Assembly: GCA_019321725.1 (NCBI GenBank)
Contig: CM033108.1
Span: 10,992,060 to 11,056,059, forward strand
DNA length: 64,000 nucleotides
Source of the DNA: Paulownia fortunei
Lineage: Eukaryota; Streptophyta; Magnoliopsida; Lamiales; Paulowniaceae
Reading direction: 5' to 3'
How positions within the stretch are numbered: the stretch's first letter is position 1; every line of letters begins with the position of its first letter. The notes beneath the pieces are model-generated. The model saw only the letters and a list, made by a program, of their open reading frames with translations, was not told the origin of the DNA and did no database searches. Of this stretch, positions 1 through 12,100 are shown one piece after another. The position numbers were made by a program, and so were the translations under genes.

Positions 1-30
1 AATATGTTTCTTTATATTAGAGTTTATGAA

Positions 31-380
31 GAAGAGAAAGTGATGTGTACATCTTTTATGCTTCGAGGAAGTGCTGGACACTAGTGGGACACAATAAGGA
101 GCATAGAAGATATAACTATGACGACCTGAGTTAGATTTAAAGAGTTATTTTGAAATAACTATTTCACAGTTCCTGTTCGCGCAATAAAAATGAATGAATT
201 TATACAACTACAGCAGGGAGCTATAACAGTTGGGGAGTATATTATTCGTAAGTTTGAACAGTTGTCCAAATTTGCCACACATATGGTCAGCACTAATGCA
301 TTAAAAGTTGAAAGATTCCTTGAAGGCTTAAGACGAGAGTTATATAGGGATGTGAATATGGCAGGAATTTAAGGAGTAAT
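31..380 (+). pseudogene. Ty3/gypsy gag fragment (retrotransposon gag domain)
   Basis: This is a remnant of the capsid-type gag domain of a Ty3/gypsy element. The readable part (190-372) contains MNEFIQLQQG, then VGEYI, then a segment ending in KVERFLEGLRRELY, which is the familiar order in plant chromovirus gag. Upstream, from about 31, the same domain continues with RFKELF and FTVPVR but carries in-frame stops. The frame ends at a stop at 370-372 where the family normally has a glutamine codon, and the sequence runs to 380, where an unrelated LTR end begins. It is a dead, truncated copy with no function expected. Confidence 0.75.
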
Positions 381-470
381 TGTTCATGAAATATATTCCA
401 AACCACAAGTACACGGTATCAAGTTTTAACACAATGGTGAGTTGAGTATCATATCCATAAGGATTGTAAT
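381..470 (-). mobile_element. Terminal fragment of an Athila-like LTR
   Basis: The sequence starts with TGTTCATGAAA and contains a CAAGTACACGGT motif followed by TTGAGTATCATATCCATAAG. The same series, with substitutions, begins the LTR at 39556. The start is sharp, lying directly against the gag piece at 380. The fragment is cut off at about 470 where copia gag begins. It is read as the 3' end of a minus-oriented LTR. Confidence 0.6.
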
Positions 471-917
471 CAAAAGAGCTTTTCAGATGTTGTATGACTG
501 AGGGCTCTTTAGTCCATGATCATGGATTGAAGATGATAGGCCTTATTGAAAGGTTGGCGTCCCTTGGAGTCATTATGGAGAACTAACTCTATATGGACCT
601 TCTGCTGTGTAGTCTCTGCCTCCATCATTTTACACCTTTGTTGTCAACTTTAACATACACAACATGGAGACTAGTCTCGCTGAGCTTGTGAACATATTAA
701 AGATGGCTGAGTCCACCATGAAAAAGGATAAACCGGTTCTGCTTGTTGGATCTTCTTCTGGATCAAGGCTAAAAAGCCCAAGAAAGGAAACGGTTCTTCT
801 AAACCCAGCAAGCTGAAAGCTAAGGGCTGTGTCAAAAAGGTTTCTTCTCAAGCCAATGACAAGTGTCATTACTACGACAAACCAAGGCACTGGAAAAGAA
901 ATTACAAGAAGTATCTT
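471..917 (+). pseudogene. copia gag remnant with decayed zinc knuckle
   Basis: The segment encodes the C-terminal half of a copia gag (UBN2-like). A stretch related to MTEGS-VHDH-LKMI is followed by NMETSLAELVN and then a lysine/serine-rich basic tail. The zinc knuckle near 860-910 reads CHYYDKPRHWKRNY. Compared with the CX2CX4HX4C consensus, the second and last cysteines are tyrosines. The frame is broken by stops and small indels. It aligns with the gag on the minus strand at 60947-61669. Confidence 0.75.
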
Positions 918-929
918 GCAAGCCTGAGG

Positions 930-1140
930 AATACAGGTATATATTTTATTGAAGTTAACTTGTTGGTTAACAATACTTCTTGGGTATTAGATACCGATTG
1001 TGGCTCACATATCTGCAATGATTTGTAAATGATGGCAAGAAGTAGGAAGCTGGATGGAGGAGAGAAGGTGCTTAGGATGGGGAATGGAGCAAGAGTTGTT
1101 GCACTAGCTATAGGGACCATTAATCTAGCTTTAGAGAATG
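930..1140 (+). pseudogene. copia aspartic protease remnant
   Basis: The translated segment has NNTSWVLDTDCGSHICNDL, which is the copia retropepsin motif in which the catalytic D is normally followed by S/T-G. Here DTDCGSH replaces D(S/T)GxSxH. A stop codon follows directly at the end of the motif (TAA in tgatttgtaa). It matches the protease segment at 58429-58674 on the minus strand. It is non-functional. Confidence 0.7.
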
Positions 1141-1295
1141 GTTATGTAATAGTTTCAAATAATTATCTTTTTTGTTCCAGATATTATTAAGAATATTATC
1201 TCTATTCCAGTTTTGGATAGAGAAGGTTTTAGATTTACCATTGACAATGGAATTATTCCATTTTCAAACGTTCTGATTTTATCTATTCTGGTTCT

Positions 1296-1905
1296 TTGAC
1301 GAATTGTTTATATACTATTACTCCTCATAACCCTATTTTCACAATTCAACAAAATAAAAGAAAATTAGATAATCATAGTTCCATGAGCTTGTGGCACGCA
1401 AGATTAGGACATATTTCTGAGAAAAGGATTAATAAATTGGCACAATTGCTTGATCTAACGAAGGAGCAAGAACTGTCAATATGTGAGTCCTACCTCAAAG
1501 GAAAGATGACCAAATTTTCATTTGTTGGACAAGGGGAGCGAGCCAAGCATCTATTGGATTTAATCTATACAGATATATGTGGGCCACTAAATGTTAATGC
1601 CCATGGAAACTATAACTACTTCTTAACTTTTACCGATGACTTCTCTAGGTATGGTTATGTGTACCTTTTAAGGTACAAGTTTGAAGTATTTGAAAAGTTC
1701 AAAGAATTCAGAACTGAAGAAGAGAAACAAATTGGATTAAGTATAAAAACTCTTCGATCTGATAGAGAAGGTGAATACTTAAGCACAGAATTTTTAGATT
1801 ATCTAAAAAAGAATGGGATTCTCTCACAATGGACTCCTTCTGCTACTCCCTAACTCAATGGAATTGTGGAACGCAAGAATCAAACCTTGTTGAACATGGT
1901 TCGAT
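1296..1905 (+). pseudogene. copia GAG-pre-integrase and integrase core remnant
   Basis: The frame opens with a GAG-pre-integrase module (SLWHARLGHISEKRINKLAQ), then the CESYLKGK segment that contains the second half of the zinc-binding HHCC domain with its last cysteine lost. The integrase catalytic core follows: LIYTDICGPL supplies the first catalytic Asp, LRSDREGEYLS supplies the second Asp and YLS the Glu-proximal region. A TAA at 1851-1853 breaks the ...TPQ-NG-VERKN motif, and the frame shifts near 1900. It is a recognisable but dead integrase. Confidence 0.85.
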
Positions 1906-2240
1906 CTATGAAATGGCGGCATACCTATTGAATAGGGTGTCATCTAAAGCCGTGCCTAAAACACCATATGAGATGTGGTGTGGAATGACACCTTCCTATA
2001 AATACCTTAGGGTATGAGGGTGTGCTGCTTATGTAAAGCAGCTAGTGGGAGATAAGTTAGATATGAGATCTACCTTATGCAAGTTTGTAGGGTATCCAAA
2101 GGAGTCAATTGGATACTATTTCTATGATGCCACAGAACAAAGGGTGTTTGTTTTGAGAATTGCTACCTTCCTTGAAGAAGAATTTCTTTTAGACAGAAGT
2201 GGCAATGTCATAGAACTTGAAGAGGTTCAAGAACCATAGA
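1906..2240 (+). pseudogene. copia post-integrase (retroviral-integrase C-terminal-like) segment
   Basis: After a deletion at about 1905, the readable frame continues with AAYLLNRVSSKAVPKTPYE, a one-codon stop, and then KLDMRSTLCKFVGYPKES followed by FLEEEFLLDRSGNVIELEE. This is the conserved region between integrase and reverse transcriptase in plant copia elements. The stop after LRV (canonical W codon turned TGA) and the frame change confirm decay. A linker to about 2400 has no readable frame. Confidence 0.7.
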
Positions 2241-2399
2241 ACACCCCAACTGACATAGTAAATGGTACATCAACTGATGTTGGACCCTCTGAGGCACAAC
2301 CTTTTCGAAGATCTGAAAGGTTCTCAAAGGTACCTAAAAGGTACACCTTGTTTTAGAGAACAAAGAAGAGGGACTCCCCTTAGATAATGATCCAAGAAG

Positions 2400-3023
2400 C
2401 TATGAAGAGGCGATGTCTGGCATCGACTTGAATAAGTGACAAGAAGCTATGCAGTCCGAAATGAGCTCTATGTACTCCAACAAGGTATGGACTTTGGTGG
2501 ACCCACCACAGGGAATTGTTCCCATTGACTGCAAATGGGTCTACAAGCAGAAGCTTGGAGTAGATGGAGAGGTAGCAACCTATAGGGCACGATTGGTAGC
2601 AAAAGGTTATACTTAGAAGCAAGGAATTGATTATGAGGAAATTTTTTCACCAGTAGTGATGCTTAAATCCATATGGATACTGTTGGTCATATCTGCATAT
2701 TATGACTATGAGATATGGCAAATGGATGTGAAAACCGCTTTCCTTGATGGAAACATTAAGGAAGAGATTTATATGAAGCAGCCAAAAGGCTTCATATCCA
2801 GTGGGAGCAAACAAAAGATTTGCAAGCTCCAGAGATACATTTATGGACTCAAACAAGTTTCGAGGAGTTAGAACATCCAGTTTAATGAAACGATCAAAAC
2901 GTTTGACTTTCATAAAAATCCAGATGAACCATATATCTACAAGAAGGTTAGTGGGAGTGCAGTTACATTTGTTGTACTCTACGTTGATGACATCCTACTA
3001 ATTGGAAATAATGTAGGAATGTT
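2400..3023 (+). pseudogene. copia reverse transcriptase remnant
   Basis: The RT domain is spread over shifted frames. It shows VPIDCKWVYKQK, then a stop in KGYT-KQGIDYEE, then WQMDVKTAFLDG containing the first catalytic Asp, then GLKQVSRS followed by a stop, and finally LYVDDILLIGN carrying the YVDD catalytic pair just before the gap at 3024. The rest of RT and the RNase H are hidden in or lost at the gap. Confidence 0.85.
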
Positions 3024-3123
3024 NNNNNNNNNNNNNNNNNNNNNNNNNNNNNNNNNNNNNNNNNNNNNNNNNNNNNNNNNNNNNNNNNNNNNNNNNNNNN
3101 NNNNNNNNNNNNNNNNNNNNNNN
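3024..3123. other. Assembly gap of 100 N
   Basis: Exactly 100 N bases are present. A round 100 usually denotes a gap of unknown size. It removes the end of copia A and most of the promoter of the aspartic protease gene, leaving only 62 bases before its start codon. Confidence 0.99.
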
Positions 3124-3185
3124 TTTTAGCCAGCTCTGCTGCACAACCAATTACTGGCGGCTCGCCCCAGCCTAAAAATAAACCT
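3124..3185 (+). promoter_or_regulatory. Partial 5' UTR / upstream of the aspartic protease
   Basis: Only 62 bases separate the gap from the first ATG. They contain no TATA box and look like leader sequence. The promoter and transcription start lie in or beyond the gap. Confidence 0.4.
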
Positions 3186-6100
3186 ATGATGGCTTGGGCA
3201 TTTACGTTCGCCATCCTCTCCTCCGCCGTCGCCGTCGCCGTCGCCGCCGTTGCATCTCTCTCGATCCCATCGCCTCAAGATTCAATAACTTTTGTTAATA
3301 ACAGTAGTAATAGTAGTACCACCATGTTTCTACCTCTATTTTTCAACAACCACAACCACCACCGTCACAAAGAGGACTTTTATCCCCGCCGCCATCTCCA
3401 CACCCGCAGCACCCCCAGCGCCCGCATGCCCCTCCATGACGATCTCCTCCTCAATGGGTCTCCGTCTGCTTCTCTGTTTGACTTAATATTCCTTATGTGA
3501 TGGTGAGATCTGATATCAGAAATATGCTGATGGATTGTATTATGACACGGCGTTGCAGGTATTATACGACTCGTCTATGGATCGGGACACCCCCGCAGAG
3601 ATTTGCTCTTATAGTTGATACCGGCAGTACTGTTACTTATGTTCCCTGCTCCACTTGCGAACAGTGTGGCAAGCATCAGGTTTCTTTTGCCTCTTTTCTG
3701 ATTTAGAATTAAAGAACAATATTGGTGATTGAACAATGCCCTTAGGTCTGTTAATTTATGCCTCACTTTTCGTGCAATTGGATTTTAAGGTGGTCATATA
3801 ATGTGTAGTTGATTTGTACCAATTGAATTTTAATGTAGTCTATAACGTGTAACTGATTTGTATTCAACTTGTACGTTAAGGAATAGTTGAGAAGAAGACA
3901 GTTACCATAGTTTGCTTTGTTCTGTGATAATTTTAATTTGTTCAGACTATTGTAGATGGAACAATATTCTTTTGTTACTTACAAAGCCTCTACGATCCAC
4001 CTCTTGCAAGAGACTGATGTTGAAATCTGTTTCTTCATTTTTGCATGCTGTACAATTGGCATCGATCAAAAAGATTGCCCAAAAAGAAAAAGGAGAGAAA
4101 AATAACAGAAGAAGGAAAACAGCCCAAAAAGAAAAAGGAGAGAAAAGTAACAGAAGAAGGAAAACAACAGTGAAGTTACATGATATCCTGTTACTGGCCA
4201 TTTGGGAAGAGAAAGGAGGAAACCTTTATCATATAATTTTTCTTCACTGCATTGGGGAGGAATTGGATTTTGTTGTGTAATAATTTTTGTTGGATTGCTT
4301 TACTTTTCTTGTTCCTTTCTATTTTTTGAGCAATTTTTTCTTTTTTTCCTCTCTGGGTAAGGACTACCATCTCTTCATTTGGTATTGTGTGATTTAATTG
4401 TGTGTTTTAGCTGTTTCGCCCACACTACAGTAAAGAACTGCATTTCTGCCACTGGTAGTAACTTATAATATTTTGAGTTAGTTCTTCCACCCTCCACTTG
4501 CTTTAACGGCATGTAGCTTGCGTTGCGTTTTTCAGTTTCTTTGCATGATCTGGTTTCAATTTTCTCTTTCAATAGGATCCAAAGTTTCAACCAGAATTGT
4601 CAAGCACCTACCAACCTGTTAAGTGCAATATTGATTGCGCTTGTGATAACGACAGAGAGCAATGTATTTATGAAAGGCAATATGCCGAAATGAGTTCTAG
4701 CAGTGGTGTATTGGGTGAGGACATCGTGTCCTTTGGCAATCAAAGTGAGCTCGAACCACAACGAGCTGTTTTTGGTTGTGAGAATATGGAAACAGGTGAT
4801 CTTTACAGTCAGCATGCTGATGGGATAATGGGTCTAGGTCGCGGAGATCTTAGTGTTGTGGATCAACTTGTTGATAAAGGTGTAATTAGTGATTCATTTT
4901 CCTTGTGCTATGGTGGAATGGATGTGGGTGGCGGTGCAATGGTTCTTGGAGGAATTTCACCCCCTGCTGATATGGTTTTTACCCGTTCGGACCCTGTGCG
5001 CAGGTACGTTTAGGAAGATTGTTGTGGTATTACTGCAGAGTGTTAGGCTCTTTCCTAACAAGTACCCTTGATACATCTCACACATTTACTCTAGTTTCGG
5101 GATGGCAACAGTCCATATTACAATATCGAGCTGAGGGAGCTACATGTTGCTGGGAAGATGCTGCCTCTTAGTCCCAGGGTTTTTGATGGTAAACATGGAA
5201 CTGTTCTGGATAGTGGCACAACTTATGCTTACCTTCCAGAAGTGGCATTTGCAGCATTTAAAGAAGCTGTAAGATATTCATTTTGTGGATTATGGTACTG
5301 TCATCTGCTTGAAAAATCTGACACTTCTATTCTGTGTTTCTGTGCTAAGTTCCCCATTTTGGCTTGTAGATCTTCAAGGAACTCCACTCCCTCAAAAGAA
5401 TACAAGGTCCTGACCCCAATTACAATGATATCTGCTTCTCAGGTGCTGGAAGGTAATATGATTATCATTATAGATTTGTCTAGATAGTAAAAGTTTTCAA
5501 TCACTTATTTATGTGTTGCAAGTGATGTTAAGTGCTGATGTTGCTTCAGTGATACTTCACTACTCTCGAAAGCCTTTCCATCAGTTGAAATGGTGTTTGC
5601 CAATGGACAGAAGCTATTGTTGTCCCCTGAAAATTACTTGTTCAGAGTACGTGGCTGTCTTTAGTTTATGTTGTTGAAATCCTTGCCTTCAAATCATATA
5701 GTAATGTGTTGCATAATGATAAATACAATACTTATACGTAACTATACCTGTCGTTGTGTTATCTATGCTGCTACTGACTTGAATTATGTTTTCCTTTCTA
5801 AGACCTTATTTCGCTATCTTCTAACGTACAGCATTCGAAGGTGCATGGGTCATACTGCCTTGGGATTTTCCAGAATGGAAAGGATCCAACCACTCTTTTG
5901 GGAGGTACTCTTGGCTTTATCATGTGCTTCAAGGTTTATCGTTGGAAAACTTTATCTTTTCATTATCTTTCCTTCTGACAGGTATTATTGTTCGGAATAC
6001 TCTTGTAACCTATGACCGTGAGCATGAAAAGATTGGTTTCTGGAAAACCAATTGTTCTGAGTTATGGGAGAGTCTTCACCTATCCACTGCCCCTCCACCA

Positions 6101-9100
6101 CTGCCTTCAGGCACAGATGAGATGAACTCAACCATGGATATGGCTCCTACGCTGGCGCCCAGTGAGCCTCCTCTGCCCAAAGCTCCAGGTATACTATGCT
6201 ACTTCTTTCTCTCTTCTACTGTCCCTAATCTGAATCTATTTGTTGATGAATATCTTTCTGCTGAAGTACTGAATCTTGACAAGTTTGTTTGGCATCATTT
6301 TTTAGATTTGCATTTATTCGAAATTTCTGGTGTTCTTGATCATAGGAAGTTTTATTATACTACCTCCTTAGCTTAGCCCAACATCAAATTCTACGTGATG
6401 TTGCTTGACCAGGTTTTGGTTCACTTCTTATTTTTATTCTTTTCCTTGGATATTTGGCGCTAAATTGTTTACTGCAAAGTGTTGTCAACTGGTTGACTGT
6501 GCTTTTGTCTCATGATTCACCACTGATGCTGAAACGGATATTTCAGATTGAACAAAGTAGAACACTATCTAGATCATGATTACCTATTCTCACAATATAT
6601 TCACATCTAGGGTCTTGTAACATGTATTGGCTATTGTTCAACTTCTCTAGGCAACCTAATGCAAGTTATCCTTAAGTTGCACATTTTTCTTACTCTTCTA
6701 TTCTCTATTCTTAGACTATTATCTGCTACTCTTTTCATAGTCAAATAGGGCCACACTGACATAGATTAAGAGCTAACAAACCTTTTGTTATTTCGGGAAT
6801 GTCAAATCCCAGTGGCAGAATCTTTCCTTCTGTAAAGAGAGAAGGGTGATAAGTTGATAACAGTGAGATATATTGCATTATTTAGGCATTAAAGAAACAA
6901 ATAAAGAGAAGAGCTATTGCTCACAAATAACGTAGCAAGGGTACATTTCAGACTACTGCACCTTGGTAAAATTAAGTCTTGATTTTATTACTTGTTTTCC
7001 AAAGGTATCTTAGGATTTAGAAGGTATTTGCTTTCCTAGTTTGTCAAGGTGTTGTTTGATTGCCTTTCCTAATGATGGTAGGAAGTTTATCATTACAAGA
7101 TGCAGATATTTACAGGCTTATTTTAAAGCCTTTGGCTTTATTGCCAAGCTAGCATTGCTCTACTCAGTCGTTTTTAAGGCTTCTGTTAAATTGGGAGAAA
7201 GTAAAGAAAATTATTTGACTGAAATCGATATCATTAACTCGGAGAATGATATACACCTACAATACACCTACTATACTTATAGGCTATACAAGGTACTAAA
7301 ATTGGAATAGAATAACTATACACCTAACTTTCCTAGTTTACAGAGTTGACTAAATCTATATTGAAACATAGAATACAGCTGGCCAATTCTTGGAGATCAG
7401 CAATAAATCTGTGCCGAATATTCTCCTTTCCAACACTCCCCCTCAAGCTGATTTGAAGATATCTTCCATAGCGAGCTTGCTTGTCAATTTCTCAAATTAT
7501 TTCTTGGACAATCCTTTCGTAAGGACATCTGCAATTTGTTCATCAATTAGTATAAATCACACAAATCTGCCTGTTCTCTATTTCCTCCTTGATGAAATGC
7601 TTGTCTACCTCAACATGCTTGGTTCTATCATGAAGAACCGGATTATTTGCCATCGAGATTGCTGCTCTGTTATCACAATATGCGGAGCAGGACTTGAGAC
7701 CTTGAATTTGTCTATGATTCTCTTGATCTGCAATACTTCACAAATTTCGTGGGCAATTGATTTGAACTCGATTTCAACACTGCTCCTTGCCACAACATTT
7801 TGCTTTTTACTACGCCAAGTAATTAGATTTCCTCCAACAGTATAGTAGCTCGAGGTTAACGTTCTATCAAATATACTTCCAGCCCAGTCTACATTTATAT
7901 ATTCAATTAGTAGGTGACCACACTTTTCAAATAACAAGCCCTTCCTTGGTGATTTCTTTAAGTATTACTAGGATTCTGTACACCGGCTCGAAGTGTTTCG
8001 GACCTAGCGAGTGCATAAATTGGCTTACCATGCTCACTGCAAAAGCTATATCTGGGTGGGTTGGGTGGGTATTTGTACAGATAAATCAGCTAACCAGTCT
8101 CTGAAAATTGTTATCTGTTCTTCACATTTTCAGGTTTAGTAGAGTGGAGCTTCAAATTAGGTTCAACTGGTGTCTCTGCTGCCACTTGTCCCTCTGAGAA
8201 GATCCTTTTTGTTGAGAAACGAAAATGCCCTTTTCAACCTAGCAAACTCGATGCCAAGAAAATTCTTTAAACCTCCTAAATCCTTGATCTCAAAGTTATC
8301 TGAAGAACTATCTCGAGTTTTTTAAGTTCAACATGATCATCACAAGTTAATATTATATCATCAACATGAACAAGTAAAAAAGAAATTTTTCCTTATTATA
8401 TCATCAACATAAACAAGTAAAATAAAAATCTTTTCTTCTTTGGAGGGCTAGTAGAATATAGTGTGATATGCCTGACTTTGTGTATATCGTTGGCCCTTTA
8501 CAACTTTTCCAAATCGCTCAAACCATGCTCTGGCAAATTGTTTGAGGCCATATAGGGATTTTCTTAATCTACATACTTTCCCTTCACCAAGACTTTCGTA
8601 AAAGCATAATAGTAGGCTCATAAAGACTTCTTCTTCCTAATCACCATTTAAGAATGCGTTTTTCACTTCTAGCTATTGTAAGGGCTAGACAAGACTAATA
8701 ACTAAGGATAGAAAGACACGAATTGAATTAATTTTTGCGACTGGAGCAAAAGTCTCTTGTTAATAATATCATGTATGTTTATAAATCCTTTTGCCACCAA
8801 ACGCACCTTGTTCCTTTCTACACTTACATTAGCTCTTCACTTCACTATAAACACCTATTTTCAATCTATCATTTTCTTCTCCTTCAGTAAAGTAACTATC
8901 TCCTAAGTCCCGTTCTTTTTCAGAGCATTCATCTCTTCAAAATTGCTAATTTCCAATTAGGATTATCTAATGCTTCCTGAATGGTTCTCGGGATAGACCG
9001 CTAGGAAATTTTTGAGGTAAAAGCTTTATGAGACTTACAGAGCTGATGGTAAGACACATATTTAGCAGTGGGATGTTTATTACTAGTTTGAACTCCTTTT

Positions 9101-12100
9101 CTAAGTGATGTAGGTGCATTAAGATTGTCAACATTAGGAGTGGAATTTAACAAAGAAGGATTAGAGTAACCTGGAGTAGTAAATGGACCATTGCTCGGAG
9201 AAAGCAGTTGATCTTGTGCTAGAGTTGTAGACAAGTCTTTGCTCCTTTGATGAGTATCCCTTCTAGTGTAAACACGAAGCTCTAAGGGTAGGATTTATGT
9301 CATCTTATTTTAGTATTTCTCCCCATGTTTGAGTCATCTAAGTTTGACAATGGTATACTAGTATTTTCCTTTTCTTCATTATTGTGACTATCAAATTTTT
9401 AACTATAGAGGAGGAAGGATAAAAAATGGGTACATGAAAGAAGGTTTTGGGTAGGTTTCCCAAAACTGAGCTTTATTGCTCTCAATCTCCCCCTGAAGAA
9501 AGTTTTGCCTAATGTAAGGTAGATTTTCCACAAATGAACAAAAACATTTTTTGTTTGAGGATTATAATACTTATACCCCTATTAATTGGTGCATAACCGA
9601 TCACAACACATTTTTTAGCACTAGGATCAAGTTTGGATTGAAGCAGTGTTTTCATAACCGGATCGGTGACGAAATCGATCTTGCTATCGATTAGCGGTTC
9701 AACCGTCGGACTGGTTCAACCATCGGTCGGACTGATCTAATGAAAATTGATTATATTTTCTTATTATATTATGTAAAATGTTAATATAATAGACTAATTG
9801 TTATGTAATACATTTTAAATGTAAAAAAAAAATAAACAACTACCTAAAAAAGTATCTAACAAAACACAAAATCCAAATAACCACATAAATATAACAAAAT
9901 ATCAAATTTAAATTTTTTTAAAAAATAAAATAAAATAAGATAAAAACCGGTCAAATTGGTTTTATATGCCTAACCGGACCGGACCGACCTCTAGTTCGCC
10001 GTTGAACTGGCCGGTCCGGTCCGGTTTTCAAAACATTGGATTGAAATCTACTAGGTATGTGAACAAACACATTGCACCCACAAATTTTCAAGGGTAAGTT
10101 TGAAAAAAGTATACATTCAGTGAAAAAACTTTTAAAACACTCTAAAGCTGTTATAATTCTAAAATACAAGTAGGCATTCTATTTATCAAATAATATGCTG
10201 TCAAAATAGTGTCTGCCCAGTATTTTGGTACATGTGAACATAATAGCACATGCAACTTCAAATAAATGTCTTTTCTTTCTCTCGGCAATACCATTTTGTT
10301 GAGGAGTATCACTACGGGTAGATTGATGTTGAATCCCCTTTTCCTTTAAAACATTTCCCAACAATTGTTTGAAATACTCCGTTCCGTTATCAGATTGAAG
10401 TATTTGAGTTTTTGTTTGAAATTGGTTTTCATTATAAAAATTTTTGAACAAATTTTCAACTTTTGATTTGTCATTCATCAAATAGACCTAACATAGTCGA
10501 GTGTGATCATCTATGAAAGTTACAAACCATTTTTTTCCAGAAAATGTAATGTTTGTCGAAGGATCCCAAACATCACTATGAATTAAGTAAAATGGTTTTC
10601 AGGCACAATATAATTTTGAAATGTAAGCAGTGCAATGGCTTTTTGATAAATGATAACTTTAACATTGAAAAGATGAACAATTTGGAAAAAGAGGAAATAG
10701 ATATTGCAAATAAGAAAAACTAAGGTGTCTGGTCTAAGATGCCAAATCATTATTTGTTCAAGAGAATAAATACTAGTACTAAAGTGTTGAGCTTGTTTAT
10801 TACGTAGAAAGTTATTATCAAAATAACTGAGACCATCAAAGTTATTACCCCGAACTCAGGTCTTGAAAATTCATAGTGAGAAGCAAAAAGGGTAACCCGA
10901 CAATTAGAATCTTTAGAGAGTTGACTCACAAATAAGTGATTATACTCAAGATTAGGAATGTAAAAAGGACAGATTTTAGAGTTATTTTTTCAGATACTCT
11001 GATAGAATCTTTTCCTGCAATAGATGAAAAATTCCCATCCGCAATTCTAACTTTTTTATAAACAGAACAAGTTGAATAAGAATGAAATACATGAGAGAGA
11101 TTTGTCATGTGACCACCCGAATCTATGATCCAAGGTGTAGGATTAGAATGACAAGGAAAAGCACAAAAGTTGCCACCTGTTTGAGCTGAAGAAATACTAG
11201 GAATACCAGACTGTGGATTTGATTTCAGCCGCTTCAGACGATGATCCATCAGCTCTTTGTTGAAGAGACTGGCATCAACCTCATTTGCACGAGCAGATCG
11301 GTTTGTTTCAGATGATACTTCTGACATCGTGAGAGGCTAGTGTTTCATTGAGAAAGATATGGTGTTTTTTCGAGGAAAAAATCTGGACATTTTTTTTTGA
11401 ATGCATGGAGTCAAAAATAAAATTCTGGCTCTGATACTATGTTAAATTAGGAGAAAATTATTTGAGTGAAATTGTATATCATTAATTCAGGGAATGATAT
11501 ACACCTACAATAGTTATAAGCTACAAGGTACTATAAAAGGAACAGAATAACTTTAATATACGGCAATTCACAGAGTTGACTAAATCTATATTAAAAACGT
11601 AGAATACAACTAGGCAATCTCTAGAGATCAGCAATAAATCTTTGCCAAATATTCTCCTTTCCAACAGCTTCACAATTTCTTCTAATAAATTGATGCATTG
11701 CTTGTTATTGATGTAAATATCTTACCTGCCACGCATTGCTTGCATTGTAGAGATCAAATAAATCAAGAATGAGAAATTAATAAGTTTTTGCATTTTCGTG
11801 AAAAGAATCATATGGCTAAAATTCAAGAAAGAAAGCGAGAGAAGTAGCAGAAGAAACTGAAGGTGGTTCCAATAGCGTTCACTTAGGTTTTGAACGACAT
11901 CATAAGACTCAAAGTACATTGTTATTGCTGGAAATTCTAAATAAGCATCTATTTTCATTATGAAATTGGAAAATTACAAGGCTCCACTACAATATAAAAA
12001 TTCTTAATGATATAACACTCCGCAATTAGGAAATCAATTGACTTTCCTCACATAGTAGCCTGGACATAATAAACTAATGCTAGCAAGACAGAATCACATC

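Larger units (their letters stand above)
471..3023 (+). mobile_element. Degenerate Ty1/copia element (copia A), truncated at both ends
   Basis: The domain order gag, zinc knuckle, protease, GAG-pre-integrase, integrase, reverse transcriptase on the plus strand is that of a Ty1/copia element. It belongs to the same family as the minus-strand element at 46970-64000, because gag, protease, integrase and RT segments match closely at the nucleotide level. The left end starts in the middle of gag, with no LTR. The right end runs into the assembly gap inside the YVDD region of RT. Several in-frame stops and frame changes show that it is inactive. Confidence 0.9.
7184..11666 (-). mobile_element. Complete but inactive Ty1/copia element (copia B) in intron 8
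   Basis: The 4.48-kb element is bounded by LTRs of 252 bp (7184-7435) and 227 bp (11440-11666), each TG...CA, with identical 5-bp flanking duplications GCTTC at 7179-7183 and 11667-11671. On the minus strand the primer-binding site follows the 5' LTR, and a polypurine tract precedes the 3' LTR. Gag is almost absent, while protease, integrase, RT and RNase H remnants follow in copia order with many stops. It lies antisense to the host gene. LTR divergence and indels indicate an old insertion. Confidence 0.93.

Noticed and set aside
3947..4201. 84-codon minus-strand open frame in intron 2 of the protease gene
   Set aside because: It is the complement of a purine-rich tandem duplication and gives only a low-complexity F/L-rich peptide, so it is a composition artefact.
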